A stretch of 64,000 bases of DNA from Nageia nagi (Eukaryota; Pinophyta): NCBI GenBank assembly GCA_050084985.1, contig JBITNC010000001.1, positions 153,016,001 through 153,080,000 of the forward strand. Reading direction: 5' to 3'. The notes beneath the pieces were generated by a model that ran no database searches, had not been told where the DNA came from, and saw nothing but the letters and a program-made list of their open reading frames with translations. This document shows, piece by piece, positions 1 through 12,660 of this stretch. Each line of letters opens with the position of its first letter. The stretch's first letter is position 1. Position numbers and translations under genes: made by a program.

Positions 1-734
1 TGTTTCCCTTTTCTTGATGGCTTCTTTGGGTATAACCATATGTGGTTGAAAGATAAAGATCAATACAAAATAACATTCACCATAAAATGAGGAATATTTG
101 CTTTTCAACAAATGCCATTTGACTTGTCCAATGGTGGAGTAACTTTTCAAAGGGCTATGGACCATGCATTTGGGAAATTAATCAATAAAAGTATTTTGGT
201 TTATTTATATGATATCACTATTTTTTTTGTAAAATATGAAGTAGCACTTGTAGCATCTTTGATAAAATTTCCTTAAGTGCTAATAATTCAAAATATCATT
301 GAATTCAAAAAAATCCATTTTTGCTCTGGATCAAGGAAAGTCACCAGTTCATGTAATTTCAAAGTTGAATTTTCAATTGATCCAAAGAGAGTGTAAGATA
401 TCTTCAAACTCACCATTCTATTTAATATCAAGAAGCTACAAGCTTTTTTAGATCAAATAAATTTTGTGAGGAGATTCATCCAAAATTTTTCTATAATTAT
501 CTGGCTAATAATAGAACTACTAAAAGATAAAGTTCATTTTAAGTGGACACATGAGAGAATCATGGATTTTGAATAGATCAAATCAACCATCATGTCTACT
601 CTATTTTTGAAGAATATAAACTTTCCAAATGAATTTATTTTTTATGCATATGGAGTAGAGAAAAGTATAGCATTAGTTTTAACTTAGAAAGAAGATAATC
701 ATGATAAACACCCTATAGCTTTCTTCATCCAAAT
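1..734 (+). pseudogene. Ty3/gypsy (Tat-like) reverse transcriptase and start of RNase H, decayed
   Basis: The plus-strand translation carries the central RT block of a Ty3/gypsy polymerase: FAFQQMPFDLSNGGVTFQRA near 100-160 (family form MPFGLxNAxATFQRAM), then LVYLYDITIFF at about 195-230 where YLDDI is expected, so one catalytic Asp is now Tyr. From about 390 the connection/RNase H region follows (LQAFLDQINFVRRFI; family form LQSFLGKINFIRRFI). Several stops (for example K*GIF where KWGTF is expected) and frame slips make it non-coding. The piece begins at the window edge and is cut at 734 by an inserted LTR element. RNase H and integrase resume at 4015 on the same strand, so both halves are one element. 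Confidence 0.85.
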
Positions 735-932
735 TGATTTAACCTAAGTTAGAAAGCAATCTAGTAGTTGTCAAAATAGATAAAAATAGGTGATTTTTAA
801 TGGGGGTTTAAAACTAGGAAACTTTCTAAAAATTGTAGCACACAGTATTGCATGTATTTTTATCCTATTTGAAGGCATTGAATTAATTGAAAAAGTAGCA
901 TTGATTTTAAGTACATCATTTTACAACATTCA
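735..932 (+). repeat. Left (5') LTR of nested element
   Basis: Starts TGATTTAACC and ends near ACATTCA. It shares long stretches with 3810-4014: the agtagttgtcaaa segment, the gtgatttt...gggg segment, aaaattgtagcaca, and the gcattgaattaat segment. By-eye divergence is substantial, indicating an old insertion. Confidence 0.65.
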
Positions 933-1239
933 GTCCATACATAAACATATTTTAGTTTTGGTTTTTAGCTAAAAAATCCAATTCAACATACTAGTTTCAA
1001 AAATAAAGATTTGAAATTAATCAAAACCAACTACTCTTTGGTTGCATTCATTTCTTGAGCTTGTTGCTCTTACCATTACTATGGAGCTATAACCTTATTA
1101 ATTGAGAGTACATGGATTTCTTTTAGTTCTTTTTCTAGTGCTACATTTACCATATGATGTCACTCTAGCAATCTCTTTGCTTCAAATTAGGTTTAAACTA
1201 TCTCAATTAAAAAGCTTGCTCTAATAACCCCCTCTTGCA

Positions 1240-1790
1240 AATATTTTGTGGAGTTCTAAGTACTGCTAAATTACATCTTGGTATTTTACATCCAAAAGTG
1301 ATAAAAGAACTTAGTATCTCAATTATAAGTAATAATCTTTGGAACACCATGCAACCACACAACCTCATCAAGGAATAAGACTATAATCCAAGTGGCATCA
1401 TTAGTTTTTTGGAAAGCAATAAAATGCACCATTTTATAACAAAAAGTATATCTAACACAATAAACATTGAATCATTACCCTATTATTTTTTGGGTAACCG
1501 TGACATAAAATCCATACTCAGATCAATCTATGGTCTTATAGGAATTAGTAGTGGCATATAAAACCCTATATTTTATGCAAAGCCCTTAGTTGTTTGGTAT
1601 ACTCTACATCTAGAGATAAACCTAATCATGTATCTCTTCATCTTTTCCCAATAATACTTCTTTACAAGAGTCATAGTTTTGGTAAATCCAAAATGACTAG
1701 TTAAACCCCCACTATGTAATTACCTCAAGATGTTCTCTCTCATAGAGCCATTGGGAATGCATAATCTATTACCCAATTCACCCCTCCCTC
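1240..1790 (-). pseudogene. Chromovirus-type Ty3/gypsy integrase fragment, antisense
   Basis: Read on the minus strand from 1790 leftward, the translation begins with an integrase zinc-finger block (SMRENILR*LHSGGLTSHFG; family form SLREHIIRELHSGGLAGHFG), then CRVYQTTKG where CRVCQTAKG is expected. The catalytic core follows with IDLSMDFMSRLP (family form DLSMDFVLGLP) and FIVLDILF (VVVDRFSK), then HGVPK and DTKF further left in shifted frames. It has stops and several frameshifts. Its opposite orientation and its position inside the 735-4014 element suggest a separate, nested insertion. The DFVLGLP-like signature separates it from the Tat integrase at 4.4-5.6 kb. Confidence 0.75.
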
Positions 1791-1799
1791 TTGTAAAGG

Positions 1800-3798
1800 T
1801 TTTGTGGAGTGATTTTTTTATAGTGTTGGACCAATATGGTTTTGATCACTAAATTTAGTGTGGTGATGTGTAGAGGCTTGGACATAAGGGAGAGCATATT
1901 TTTCATGCTAACTTTTTTATGTTTAAGGAGAGTGTAGAGATTAAGGTAGAAAAGTAGCATAGTGGGAGAATGAAAAAAAGGACAAGAGTTTGATGGATAG
2001 ATACTATTAGTTTTTATAGTGAAGATCATAAGAGGTTGTTCTTGCATGCATGTTTTTTTTAAGGTAGTTTTGCATGTATGGAGTAGTTTCGAAGTTGGAG
2101 TGGTTGTGGTTTGAATGCAACAAAGATATGGTAAAATACATCAATAGTTGTGTAGCTTACATGACAGAGAGTCTCAAAGAGTTCTCTTCATTGAAAAAAC
2201 CATGGGAATTTGGAAGGTTAAAACTATTGAAGAAGACAATAGACAATAATACCATGCTATAGAAGAAGATATCTCTATGAAGATGGGAAATTTGGTATAT
2301 TGTGTACACCATTGACGCAAGAGTTCCTGATATAAGGTTACTCAATTGACTATGTAGGATCAACATGGTTATAAAAACCTAAAGGATATGGATTTGTGGT
2401 GTCAATTTATCCATTGGTGAAATATAAATGAAGATCAATGATTAAAATTATTAAAGGATGAAGTTGTTAAGGTTCATAATAGAAATCCTAATTCATCTTT
2501 TAGCTAATTTTCTAATTCTAAATATGTATTTGTAGTGGACTTTTAGAAAAGAAAGAAGCTTCTAGTTGAACAAAATCAATGAGAGTCATGTTGGGAATGG
2601 GATATATGTTAGAGATTATTGGAATTTACATTTGGAAAGAGATGAAATGAACATATACACAAGCACTATTGGTCAAAAATCATGAACCATACCATGAGAT
2701 GCAAGAGGGCATCATGATGTACAAGCAATGTAGGTCATATGTGGATGAGAGGAGTTGATGATGCTACAAAGTTAGGAGTCATAGATGTGAGCACTATGGA
2801 GGAGGAGGGGCCATGAGAGGCCAAGTCACAACTAGTGGATGCAAGATACAAGAAGCCAAGGCACCAAGTAAATTACAATAGGTTATATGTACTAGGTCCA
2901 TAATGAGCTACACATATCCTAAGGAGATGAAATTTTGTGTAAATTAATTATACAAAAAAAGTGCCAAGTCATGCCTTATGCATGACTGTATAAAAAATTA
3001 AAAATGAAGATTCAAATATTACTAGATTGAGTGCATTTTCATAGAGGAATTTTTAAATGCATAGAGGGGTAATGTCAAAGACTAAGGGACATCATGTAGC
3101 ATTTGGGGGCTAAAAACAACACATGTTGTATCATGAAGGAGGGATATCATGATCTAGGAAAGCTATGCGCTGAGTCATACCCAAATACATAAGGGATCAT
3201 TCCATGCATTGAATGAGTTTTGTTGTGTAATAAACCTTGGTTAGAGATTACTAGCAACTAGAGATTGGAGGATACCTCAATTGTGATACCAAAGGAGTAT
3301 TGGTATTTGATGATTAAGTATTTTCATAAGGTTTTGTGCAATCTTAATGAAAATAAATTGAAGAGTTTAGATGATGCAAGTGAATGGGCTTTGGAAAGCC
3401 TTTCAGTTCATTAGTTTTCATAAACACTATCAATTTGGTGTTAGCTAGACTTGTAAATAATCTTTGCTATCAAGGCTACATCATTGGCATGAAAAAGGTC
3501 CAAAATTGTAGATGGTCCCTAGAGTTGGATCATAAGAGGCATGAGCCCTTTTGATTGAGTATTAACCTTAAACATCAATGGTTTGGGTGTTAGCCATAAA
3601 TAATTAGAGGGTTCAATATTAGCCATGAAATACTATGGTTTTGGTGTTCTCTATAAACATTATGATTGGTTGTTAGCCATAACACTTGTAGATTCACCTT
3701 GCACATTTTTTTTGGGAATTATCTTGAGGAATGATTCTTGTTTACAAATGTGGTCACTTTCTAAAATCAAAGGTATTTAGAGGCTGAGTTCTTTTTGA
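1800..3798. other. Internal sequence of the nested element, no recognisable gene
   Basis: About 2 kb between the antisense integrase fragment and the purine tract before the right LTR. Short open frames exist on both strands (for example 2074-2262), but none shows a motif I can name. Around 3540-3700 a phrase containing ttagccataaa recurs loosely three or four times. Presumed internal domain of the nested element or of further nested elements. Confidence 0.4.
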
Positions 3799-3809
3799 CT
3801 AGGGGAGAA

Positions 3810-4014
3810 TGATGTAACTAAAGTTAGAAAGTTAGTTTAGTCAGTCTAGTAGTTGTCAAATTAGCTTAAAATAGGTGATTTTTATTGGGGGATTAAAATT
3901 AAGAATATTTCTAAAAATTGTAGCACATGATACTGCATGTATTTTATCCTATTTAAAGGCATTGAATTAATGTAAAAGGTAGTGTTGAGTTTCAATTCCA
4001 TCACATACTCTACA
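3810..4014 (+). repeat. Right (3') LTR of nested element
   Basis: Starts TGATGTAACT directly after the purine tract at 3799-3809 and ends CTCTACA. Tat-like RNase H coding sequence resumes immediately afterwards, which fixes the right edge to within a few bases. Confidence 0.7.
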
Positions 4015-5600
4015 TAATTCTAAAGAAAGTATAAATTCATTAAAAAATATTGTTTACAATAATGAAAGCTCTTAACAAGTTTAAGAATTACATTTCTCAA
4101 AATAAAATTCTAGTGCTTACCATTCATCCAAATGTCAAAAGTTATATCCTATAAGGTGAAATGGATCAAGGTAGATTCAAATGGATTATAAAGATTCTAA
4201 AATATGTCCTACCAATATGGTTATGTGAATACTAGTTCTTTGTAAGAAGTTGGTTGAGGATTAGAGCTTAGAGCACATCATGATTAGTGGAAACTCAAAT
4301 TATAGAACTTCTAGAATTTTTGTAAGAACCAAAAAATTGGCTAACAAAACTATGTATATATATTGACAATGGTATATTACGATATGAATTCAATTTCTCT
4401 CAAAGGATAAGGTTCAAATTAGATGCACTTAATTATTGTATGATAGATCATATTTTGTACATAAAGAATCATAATGGGATGTTATTGAGATGCATATATC
4501 CAGAGAAATTTGCTAAAATTTTGAAGGAATTCCATTCTAATTTTTATAGAGGATATTATTCAAGATATGCGACTGCAAAAAAATTTTTACAAGTAGGATT
4601 TTATTGGCCATCCATGTATATAGATTCATTTCCAATTGTTAAATAATATGAAAAATGTCATATTTATGGGAAGGAGAAGAATGGAAATAATTCCATTGCA
4701 ACCCATCATTATAGAAGAACCATTCAAGGAATGGGTCCTCGATTTCATTAGCATGATCAATCTAAGGTAATGATTAGGTAAGAGGTTTATCTTAATAGCT
4801 AAAAATTATTTTACAATATGGATAAAAGATTCTATAGTGAAATACCAAGATCAAGATACAATTATCTCTTTCATAGAAAGAATCATTACAAGATTTGGTA
4901 CTCCACAAACTATTATATAAGATAATGGTTCAACATTTTTAGGAGCTAGAGTCTCAAAATTTTCTCTCAAATATGATGTTTAATGGAAAAATTATTCCAA
5001 TTATTACCCTCAAAGTAATGGATTAGTTGAATCAACAAATAAAAATTTATTGAGAATCTTAAAGAGGATAGTAGATGATAATTAGAAAGGTTAATATAAG
5101 AAGCTCAACCTTGCACTATGGGTAGACCAAATCACCTAAAAATATTCTATAAAGTCTTTTTATTATATTCTACTTTATGGGAAAAAATAATATTGCCATC
5201 TCACATCAAGTTACTTGCATTACAATTGCTCAATTGGTATAAGTTGAATAATTCATACCCATTACAAGTAAGGATGTTTAGTTTGATCTTCTTAGATGAA
5301 CTCTGGGAGAATTTTTACAAAGAAATCCAAAAAAAAACAATGTGATTAAGAGATGATTTGACAAAAAATATGCATATAATGTTCATTTCATAACTTGCTT
5401 CTCAAATGGGACAAGGATAGATCCAATCCTAGACATCATCAAAAGTTTTATTCTCTATGGTTTTGACCATACATCATTACAAAAGAAATCCAAAAAAATG
5501 CATTCAAGTTGGAGGGAATAGATGGTTGGGTCCTTTAAATCATGATACATGGCCAAAATTTAAAGTTATGGACTACTATTAAACCACATAATATGTATTA
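4015..5600 (+). pseudogene. Tat-like RNase H end and integrase, decayed
   Basis: This continues the element broken at 734. RNase H residues (KALNKFKNYI, then LTIHPNVKSYIL) lie at about 4065-4155. The integrase runs from about 4440: LEEFH-like KEFHSNFYRGYYSR, then FLQVGFYWPSMY (family form LRAGYYWPTLF) and a KCHI/Y block for the zinc finger. The core follows with GTPQTII*DNGSTF at about 4900 (IxSDNGxxF) and NYYPQSNGLVESTNKN at about 4995-5045, containing the catalytic Glu context. The C-terminal part (LLYSTLWEKIILPSHIKLLA, family form LVYGKEAxLPxHLELP) is at 5150-5220. Stops at conserved positions show it is dead. The signature matches the Tat branch of Ty3/gypsy. Confidence 0.85.
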
Positions 5601-5819
5601 TATATATTTAATTTTATTTCAAGTGTATAATTTTTGAGGCATATCTTTTCATATTAAATAAGGTAGGTGCTTATTTTATTTTCTTTACCCCATTTCAAAT
5701 CTATTTCCTTAGCATTTCTTCCTCTATAATTTTTTGAGCCATTTGGATCCCTAGGGTTTGCATCTTCTCATATTTTGATTCTGCCCATTTCTAGCTTTTA
5801 TTTGATAATTCCACAAAAA

Positions 5820-8452
5820 TGGGTAAGTTCACAACTACTCAAAGTATTATAAATGATAGGAATAAGAAATTTTTTGATACAAATATGTTTAATAATAATG
5901 TTGATTTGAAAACCAAACCCTCAGAAGATGCTAATATAAAAAATAATTGATTATGAAATTTAATTTACAATACTAAGATTATCCTATCATTCTTTTGTGA
6001 AAGATGCCACCTTGTCTTAAACTTGTATATGCCCTAGATAAGAAAATATTTCACTAATCTAAGAATGTACAAAATAGCCAAGTAAATTTTATTCTTGATT
6101 TGAGTAGAGATGGCATGTACAAAGCCTTTCATTAGCTAAATGATACATTAGATTGGGCTAGTGTTAAGGTAGCTACCAAGGATACAAAGAAGCACTCATT
6201 AGATTGGCTAAATTCTTCTTTGCTAAACCTTGTTGCAAAGAAGGAAAGCACTTATGGTATTTCAAGGTTTTAATCTAACATGACCCATTTTCTTATCATC
6301 ATCATGGTGCTTTCTAAGGAAAAAGACATTCAAATTGTTTAGCTAAAATATGTCATAATTGAATATAAAAAATAAAGAATTATGTCAAGTAACACTAGGA
6401 TTGGTTTTAGATGATAGATTTACTATTAAACTAGAAAACATGAATAGATTCAACCAATATCATTCCTCCTCTTTCCAATATTGGCTTTTACTTCATCAAT
6501 ATTTGGAAACCTTTCTATATTTGGAGCTTAACTAGAAGAACAAAGATGGTACTCTAAGAAGAGTGGATTAGTGGACTCAGATGTTGTGCATTAGTGGATC
6601 ATATTATGATTTTGTAAGATATTTCTTATTTCTAGTCTTAAATTTCATTTTTGGCATAACTTTTCCTAGATTGTCTAAGTTGGCTCAATCAAATTTAAAA
6701 ATGGATAAGTTAAAAAAAGGGGGTTATTATTTCACTGATAATTATAGTCATATTACTGAGTGATTTCTATGATAAGGCTTTGAAATTATTATTTTTATAT
6801 TTTTTAAAATAGTTGTTTTCCATGGAGGTTACTAGATAAGAAAATTATGTAGCAATAATGTGGGGAGTCCCTAAGGGTTAGAAAATTTTGTACACATACC
6901 CTCTTGTTTTTTATTCTATTCAAGATCATGATAGGAATTTTTGGGATTATTTGGTGTCAAAAATGAAAAAAATTACAATTGTTTCAGATTGGTATTTGTT
7001 GGAATTATTATCCACTTGGATTTTTCACTACACATCTTAAATTTGTCAACTCAAAATCTCCAAATTTTGTAAGCATATCCGTGGATGAATTTAAAAATCA
7101 TGAGAATAATCCTAAGATAGGACCTTTTTTATCGAACATTGGAGACATCATACATTGACTTATGGAGGCAAAAATATGCCATTAGAATTGTTTTTTTAAT
7201 TGCCATTAATAAGGAGAGGATTTTACCAAATCCATTGCAAAAGAGCCTAGATAATCATGATTTCTATAAGAGTAAAAGGAAATGCTTCATATAGTATAGG
7301 GTTGAAAGCAAGAAAAAGTCTTTGCATAGATGTGTGATCAAGATAAAGCTTTCTTTAAATCTTATTCTAAGCAATATGAATCTAACAAGGGAAGGGATTT
7401 GGAGAAGAAAAGTGCTCAAATAGTAGTAAATTTTTTAGAGGCTAAAAAAGGCAAGTATTAGTTAACTCTAGAAGAAGAAGCATTTTTGAAAAAGAAGCAA
7501 AAATATAGTGAAGGTCAAAAGTTGTTGGAAGCTACCATGAAGGTCAAGTTGAAGAGAGGGCTATATCAGATAAGGATATTGAGTACATGAAAGAGATGTT
7601 GAGGAAAATGATAGAAGATGAACAAAAACAAAAATAAGAGTAAGAGAAGAAAGGTGTTGCACTAGCTAACCAACTAGAAAAGAGGATACACTTGGGAAGA
7701 AGATTATAAGAAAAAGGAAGGTTAAATACCCTAAGAAAATGTATAAGATATTGAAAAAGGGTAAACAAATGAATAAGGCCAAAGCTTGTGAAGATATTCC
7801 TTAAAGGATTGACTACTGAGAGTGATGAACCTATAAAAGATATCATTGGGGTTGATAAGTTGAAAGTTAGTAAAGGCAAGGATATAAAGACTACTTATCC
7901 TTTCATTGTAAAAAATAAAGGAGCCATAGGAGGAAAAATTCACCTAAGGATATATAAAAACTTGAAAAGCCTATTTAGAAGAAGAGGAAAATTTATCCTA
8001 CTATACAAGAAGAAGAGTAAAATCTGAAACAAATTTAAGATGTCCCTTCTTTGGATGATACAATGTTAGGTAGCCTAGAGTAAAAAGAGTTGAGTGAAAA
8101 ATATGACACTAACAAAGATATTTTAACTCTCATTCATCCTATTTTAGAGCAAATACTATATACCTCTTAGCAAGTGATAGGTTTTAGCAAAATTGATAAA
8201 TATAGTCAAGAATGGTTTGAGAAGATTAGAAAGGAAGAATAGAAAATCCAATGATAGATTCAAGTAGACACAACTATATATATCCACAATCAAGTCCTTC
8301 AAATTTTAGCAAAATAGATTGATCAATCTTTAGGATAAGCTTCTAAAGTTCAAGGAATTTCTCTACAATTTAGATAAGATAAAATCAATCAAATGGATAA
8401 GACAAAAATTATGAGAATTGGTATGACCCTTATGGATGCAGATGTAGTCTAT
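5820..8452 (+). pseudogene. Extra 3' ORF of the plus-strand Tat-like element, decayed
   Basis: A coding-like stretch follows the integrase on the same strand after ~220 bases of AT-rich spacer. It opens with an ATG at 5820 (MGKFTTTQSIINDRNKKFF). Broken frames run on, including a hydrophobic patch (YFLFLVLNFIFGITFPRLSK, about 6610-6675) and a Lys/Glu-rich, coiled-coil-like part at 7380-8030. Its longest open stretch is 7788-8027. I know no function. Tat-lineage elements often have an unassigned ORF between pol and the 3' LTR, and this fits by position. No 3' LTR in plus orientation is visible; the block ends against the left LTR of the next, minus-strand element. Confidence 0.5.
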
Positions 8453-9243
8453 TGATAAATATAATGTAACCTTAAGATTTGATCTAGTGTAGTTCTCCAT
8501 TGCCTAGAACACTAGGGTTCTTGAAAGAGCATAAGATGGTAGGATAGTGCACTTGTGGGTTTTCTTCTCAATATCTAGGTTATAGGTTGGTTCCAATCTA
8601 TGAAAGAGGTTAAAAGTAACTAGAAAAAAATAAAAGATGCAAAGAGTAACTGGAAAGAGATGAAAATCTAATCTATAGAGTGAGAGAATTAAATAACAAA
8701 TAAATTGAAATGCATAGCTTAGACATCATCGCATAGGTAGTAATCCATAGCTGATACTAAGAATAGTACAACTATCTCACTCATGGGTCTCACAATTGCA
8801 ATACATAGCCATAATTTAGAAGTAAACTTCACACATAACAATTAGAAAATAAGATAATAGCCACAAAATGTAGAGGGAAAAATATCATAGTATTGCATTA
8901 TCATATATAAAAATAGAGCTTACACTAGGCAACTTTGTTAAAATGTCCAACCTTTTGGACCTATAACAATTTGCTATTAATAAAATCTATTTTTAAAATG
9001 GGTGGTTGTTCACCATTAATGACTTCAACTAAATCCTTTACAAACAATAATATAACTTAAATATATACAACATGTACAAATTTACAACTATAATTAATTA
9101 TACAATATGGTCATGATTTAGCACCAAATATTGGGAATCCATAGAGCTTCAATCTTTGTACCTCTTTTAGCTACAATCCATCATATATTTTTTTGAATTG
9201 ATCTTTTGGGACTATTTCTAAAATTAAGACATATGGCTTGTGA
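8453..9243 (-). repeat. 3' LTR (left copy) of minus-strand Tat-like element
   Basis: Alignable by eye along its whole length to 17189-17980. Plus-strand landmarks shared by both copies are ataatgtaacctta near the start, agtaatccatag, agaatagtacaactatctc, agtattgcattatcatata and tacaatatggtcatgattta. The TATA region is degraded (around 8974-8987). Confidence 0.8.
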
Positions 9244-9259
9244 ACACATTTTTCAGTCA

Positions 9260-12200
9260 TCTAGCATACAAAAATCCTTAAATGGATTAGTTGTAGTATT
9301 TGTCACCCATCAATCAGTAGTACTCTATACATTAGGTTCCTCCCATAATTTAGGAGGCTTCAATTGAATTAAAGAATAAAAAAATCTATTTACAAAATCT
9401 ACCTTTATTTTCAAATGATTTTTCTCAAAGTCTAGAGTGAACACCAAATCTTGCAAATCACAAATGTCATTGATTCTTATCAAAATTGTTTATCTAGGCC
9501 TTGGAGTTATTATAGCTGGATCTTTCTTCATTAATGCTTTGAGCCAATTTTGCATCCCTTCAATCCTTGATCTTGGGATTGTTAAGGTCAATTAATGAAT
9601 TATAGTTTGAGAATTATATTGCTGGATAATTTATTCTATTTGATTTTTCAAGAGATGTAATTGGGACATGCAGACTAGTTTTTCTCAAACCTATTCAACC
9701 AAAATCTTTCTAAATTTCTTAATAATTGCTATCAGCCTAACTTTGTCATCATTTAAAATCTTATTTGCTATTACTACCCCTTTCAATTCTTCCTTAGTCT
9801 TTTGAGCCATTTCTTTTTCAATGAGGTTGGATTGAGCCTTAAATTCTTCAACTTGTTTCTTTATATTCTCCAACTCAACATTAGCATCCTCCAAGCTCTT
9901 TTCATGCTTAGAATTTTTCTTTGCCAACTTTTGGATTAGCTCATTATTTTGATTTTGCAATCTAGCTATTATTTTATCCTTTTGAGAGTAGTCTCCTTTG
10001 TACTATTATTCTCCATGGATTGAAGACTCTTTTTGATATTGAAAGAAGTGTTAGCCAAACACTTGGACTGGTCCATAGCTGGAACACTCTGCATATGTAC
10101 ATTTACAATAGGCATGAGAGTTATATCCAACTACCCATCTTGAAAAGGTATTTTAGCAATTTTAATATCCCTCATCTTTGTAACATTACTCAATATTCTT
10201 CCTTATTTCTTTGGGAGTATAGGGGGTTTATTAATGAATGTTTCCCAATAAATGGGCTCTACTACTTGAGTAGAAAAAATAAATTTTATTTCATCACTAG
10301 AAGCAGTTAAATAAGGAATTATAGAATCATATGATGTATTAGCTTTTGAGATTAATGTTGAGGTTTCCTAAACATGCACCTTTTTTCTATTTCCATAATA
10401 GGTATTACTTGTAATTCCTCTTCTTCTTCATCTACAACACCCTCTTCTTCATGTGGATTATCCTTTAGTTCATCTCCATCTTTGCCCACTTCTCCTTCTA
10501 CTATTATAACACCTATTTTGATTGATGTAGCCTTACTTATACCAAGCTCCTTTTCTCCCCCTTGCTGCACTTTATCCTTTATATTTTCTTATGCATATTG
10601 ATAAATGACCATGACCATGCTTTGAGGTTTATTAATATATATGGTTTTATAATAAGTTTCTATTTTTCTAGAACATATTGCTTCTGTAGGGTTTATTATT
10701 CTTTTATTACCGGCTTGATTCTTCATGTTCTCTTTGGATAAGTCTCCCTAGAAATAGCAAGAGTTGCAACTTATATATTTTTTTATTCTTTTTATTAAGA
10801 TTTAAAGAATTAGAGGCTTCATATATCTTTTTTTTCCTTAGATTTTGTAGCTTCTATTCCCACTACACCAATGGCTAATTATATCCTACATCCTTTCTTA
10901 AAAATTGGCTAGGAGTGGTTTCCCTATCTCTAGAAGTGGGTCTTCCATGTACTAAGAATTCTAGTACTAATCATAAGTAATTTCACCAAATCATTATATT
11001 TCAACATGTACCACTTTTGTGGTGTATTCAAACCTAAAATTTGTAAAATATTCAATCTTGTTGGGGCTCTAACCCACCTCATCCTGTAACTAAGTGATAA
11101 CTTCTAGGTTCAAGGAAAAATCTTATCATTTGACTTCTCAGATCTTGTATTTTTTCATGCCCTCTAGGTCCATTCATACCTTATCTAAATTATTCAATTC
11201 CCACTTTGGGGATGCCTTGACCTCCTCTTCTATCTGATTTACAAAATACTCTACATGGGTTCAGGCTTCATGACCAAATGTTAGGCATTTCTTATTTGAT
11301 TTTGTTAACTTTGTTATCTTTCCTACTGAGTCATATGTCTAGGGGGTATCTATATTATCTAACTTAAAATTGGTATAGTAAAATTTTCAAATTTATCTTT
11401 ACAACCTACTTCTATTAAATAAAAATTTATAGATTGGGCAAGTATTTTGATAACTAGTTTAAAATTACCCCTTAATGCATATTTAGTTTCTATAACATAC
11501 ATTTTTCTACCCATTTCTCAAGAATATAATTATAGGGTAACATACTTAGACATTAAAAACGGCATTTCAAAATAACCATGCCTCATTATTATTATATAAT
11601 CATTAAAACATACCAATCTCCTATCTTATTGCCTCCTTGAAGCTCATCCATAATAGATTGGTGTAGTTTATGAGTGATTCTTCCTATGAGAATCCTCATT
11701 ACTAGAGCAAAAAATTTCTCCATGAACTCATAATGTGATCCATGGAACTTTATCAACACTTACACAGTCAAATCAATTGGTGATGGTGCTATGAATGAAG
11801 TGGATGGCATAATATGGAGTCCTCCTTCTACCAAAGCTTCCATATTTTGGTGGCCTATGAGCTACCATAAATAGGATGAGTGTTGAAAATAAGATTTTTT
11901 AATATTAAATAGGTTTTTCCTAACCTCATTTGATATGAAGGTAAAAAAATCATAGTTGATGTGTTCCTTAATAATGTTATATTCCATTATCATCATGGCT
12001 TCATCCATCTCAATTTAGGTCACTCTCCCAAGAATAATAACCAACAATTGCAAGACCTGTATATCCCTTTATTTAACAAATGAGGTGATGTCATAGCACT
12101 AGAGGAGCTTAGTGGTATTTCCTTCATACCTTTGATCAATCCAATCCATCATCTCATCTTCATTTTGATAAACATTAGCCTATCCTTTTTTAAGATCAAC

Positions 12201-12660
12201 TTGTTTCTTTACATGGAAGCTTCAATCAATTTGGACTACAAATACATGGAAAATTTCATCTGGGTAGTAGTCCAAAAAATATCGAGTTGGTACTTGGACT
12301 CTTCTTCTCCCTTCTTCTACTCCTTATAAACTCTAACAATATAGCCTTGTGGGTTGTGACTAAGTGCAATGGAAAGAAGGAGCTCTCGATAAGTTAAATA
12401 TTCATAGGGCATAATATTATTTTCTCTAGTCTATGACTTCCCTTTGCCCTTAAGTTCTAGCCTCTAGTGCTACAATAACATCCTTTCAAGATAACATGCT
12501 AGGTATCCATGTGGTTCATAACCCTTGCTTTCATCCAATTTATCCTTGGATCATTGTCTAAATATTCTTCATGAATTGTTGCCATATTAGCATCTAATAC
12601 CTGCTCCATAACTACTTCAATCTTGTTAACACTAGCCATTATCTTCAATAATTTTTGTGT
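9260..12660 (-). pseudogene. Extra 3' ORF of the minus-strand Tat-like element, decayed
   Basis: Minus-strand coding remnants fill the space between integrase and 3' LTR. The apparent start is an ATG near 12640 (MASVNKIEVVMEQVLDANMA). Frames are then broken repeatedly. Recognisable textures are a Glu/Asp-rich segment (10352-10570, with GVVDEEEEELQ), a strong heptad-like coiled coil (9691-9960, with LEDANVELENIKKQVEEFKA), and near the LTR a cleaner stretch (IEGMQNWLKALMKKDPAIIT, about 9500-9565). I cannot assign a function. It occupies the same position as 5820-8452 in the other Tat-like element, and the coiled-coil/charged character is similar, but clear sequence similarity between the two is not visible by eye. 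Confidence 0.5.

Larger units (their letters stand above)
735..4014 (+). mobile_element. Nested LTR element with ~0.2 kb LTRs, inserted in a Tat-like RNase H gene
   Basis: Two direct copies of a ~200-bp sequence bracket this block, and gypsy coding sequence lies on both sides of it. A purine tract (ctaggggagaa, 3799-3809) directly precedes the right copy, which starts TGATGTAACT and ends CTCTACA, so the element points along the plus strand. I see no clear primer binding site after the left LTR, and the flanking 5-mers (caaat left, taatt right) are not an exact target duplication. The only recognisable coding sequence inside is an antisense chromovirus integrase fragment, a likely third nesting level. 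The element's own gag and pol are not recognisable, so it was non-autonomous or is too decayed. Confidence 0.65.

Noticed and set aside
8453-9243. Reading this LTR as the 3' LTR of the plus-strand element ending at 8452
   Set aside because: It is in direct orientation with the 17189 copy, whose TATA box and TG start indicate the minus strand, so it fits the minus-strand element better.
10352-10601. Acidic minus-strand frame opposite a Ser/Pro-rich plus-strand frame
   Set aside because: The minus frame belongs to the decayed extra ORF of the Tat-like element; the plus frame is its mirror. Neither is a separate gene.
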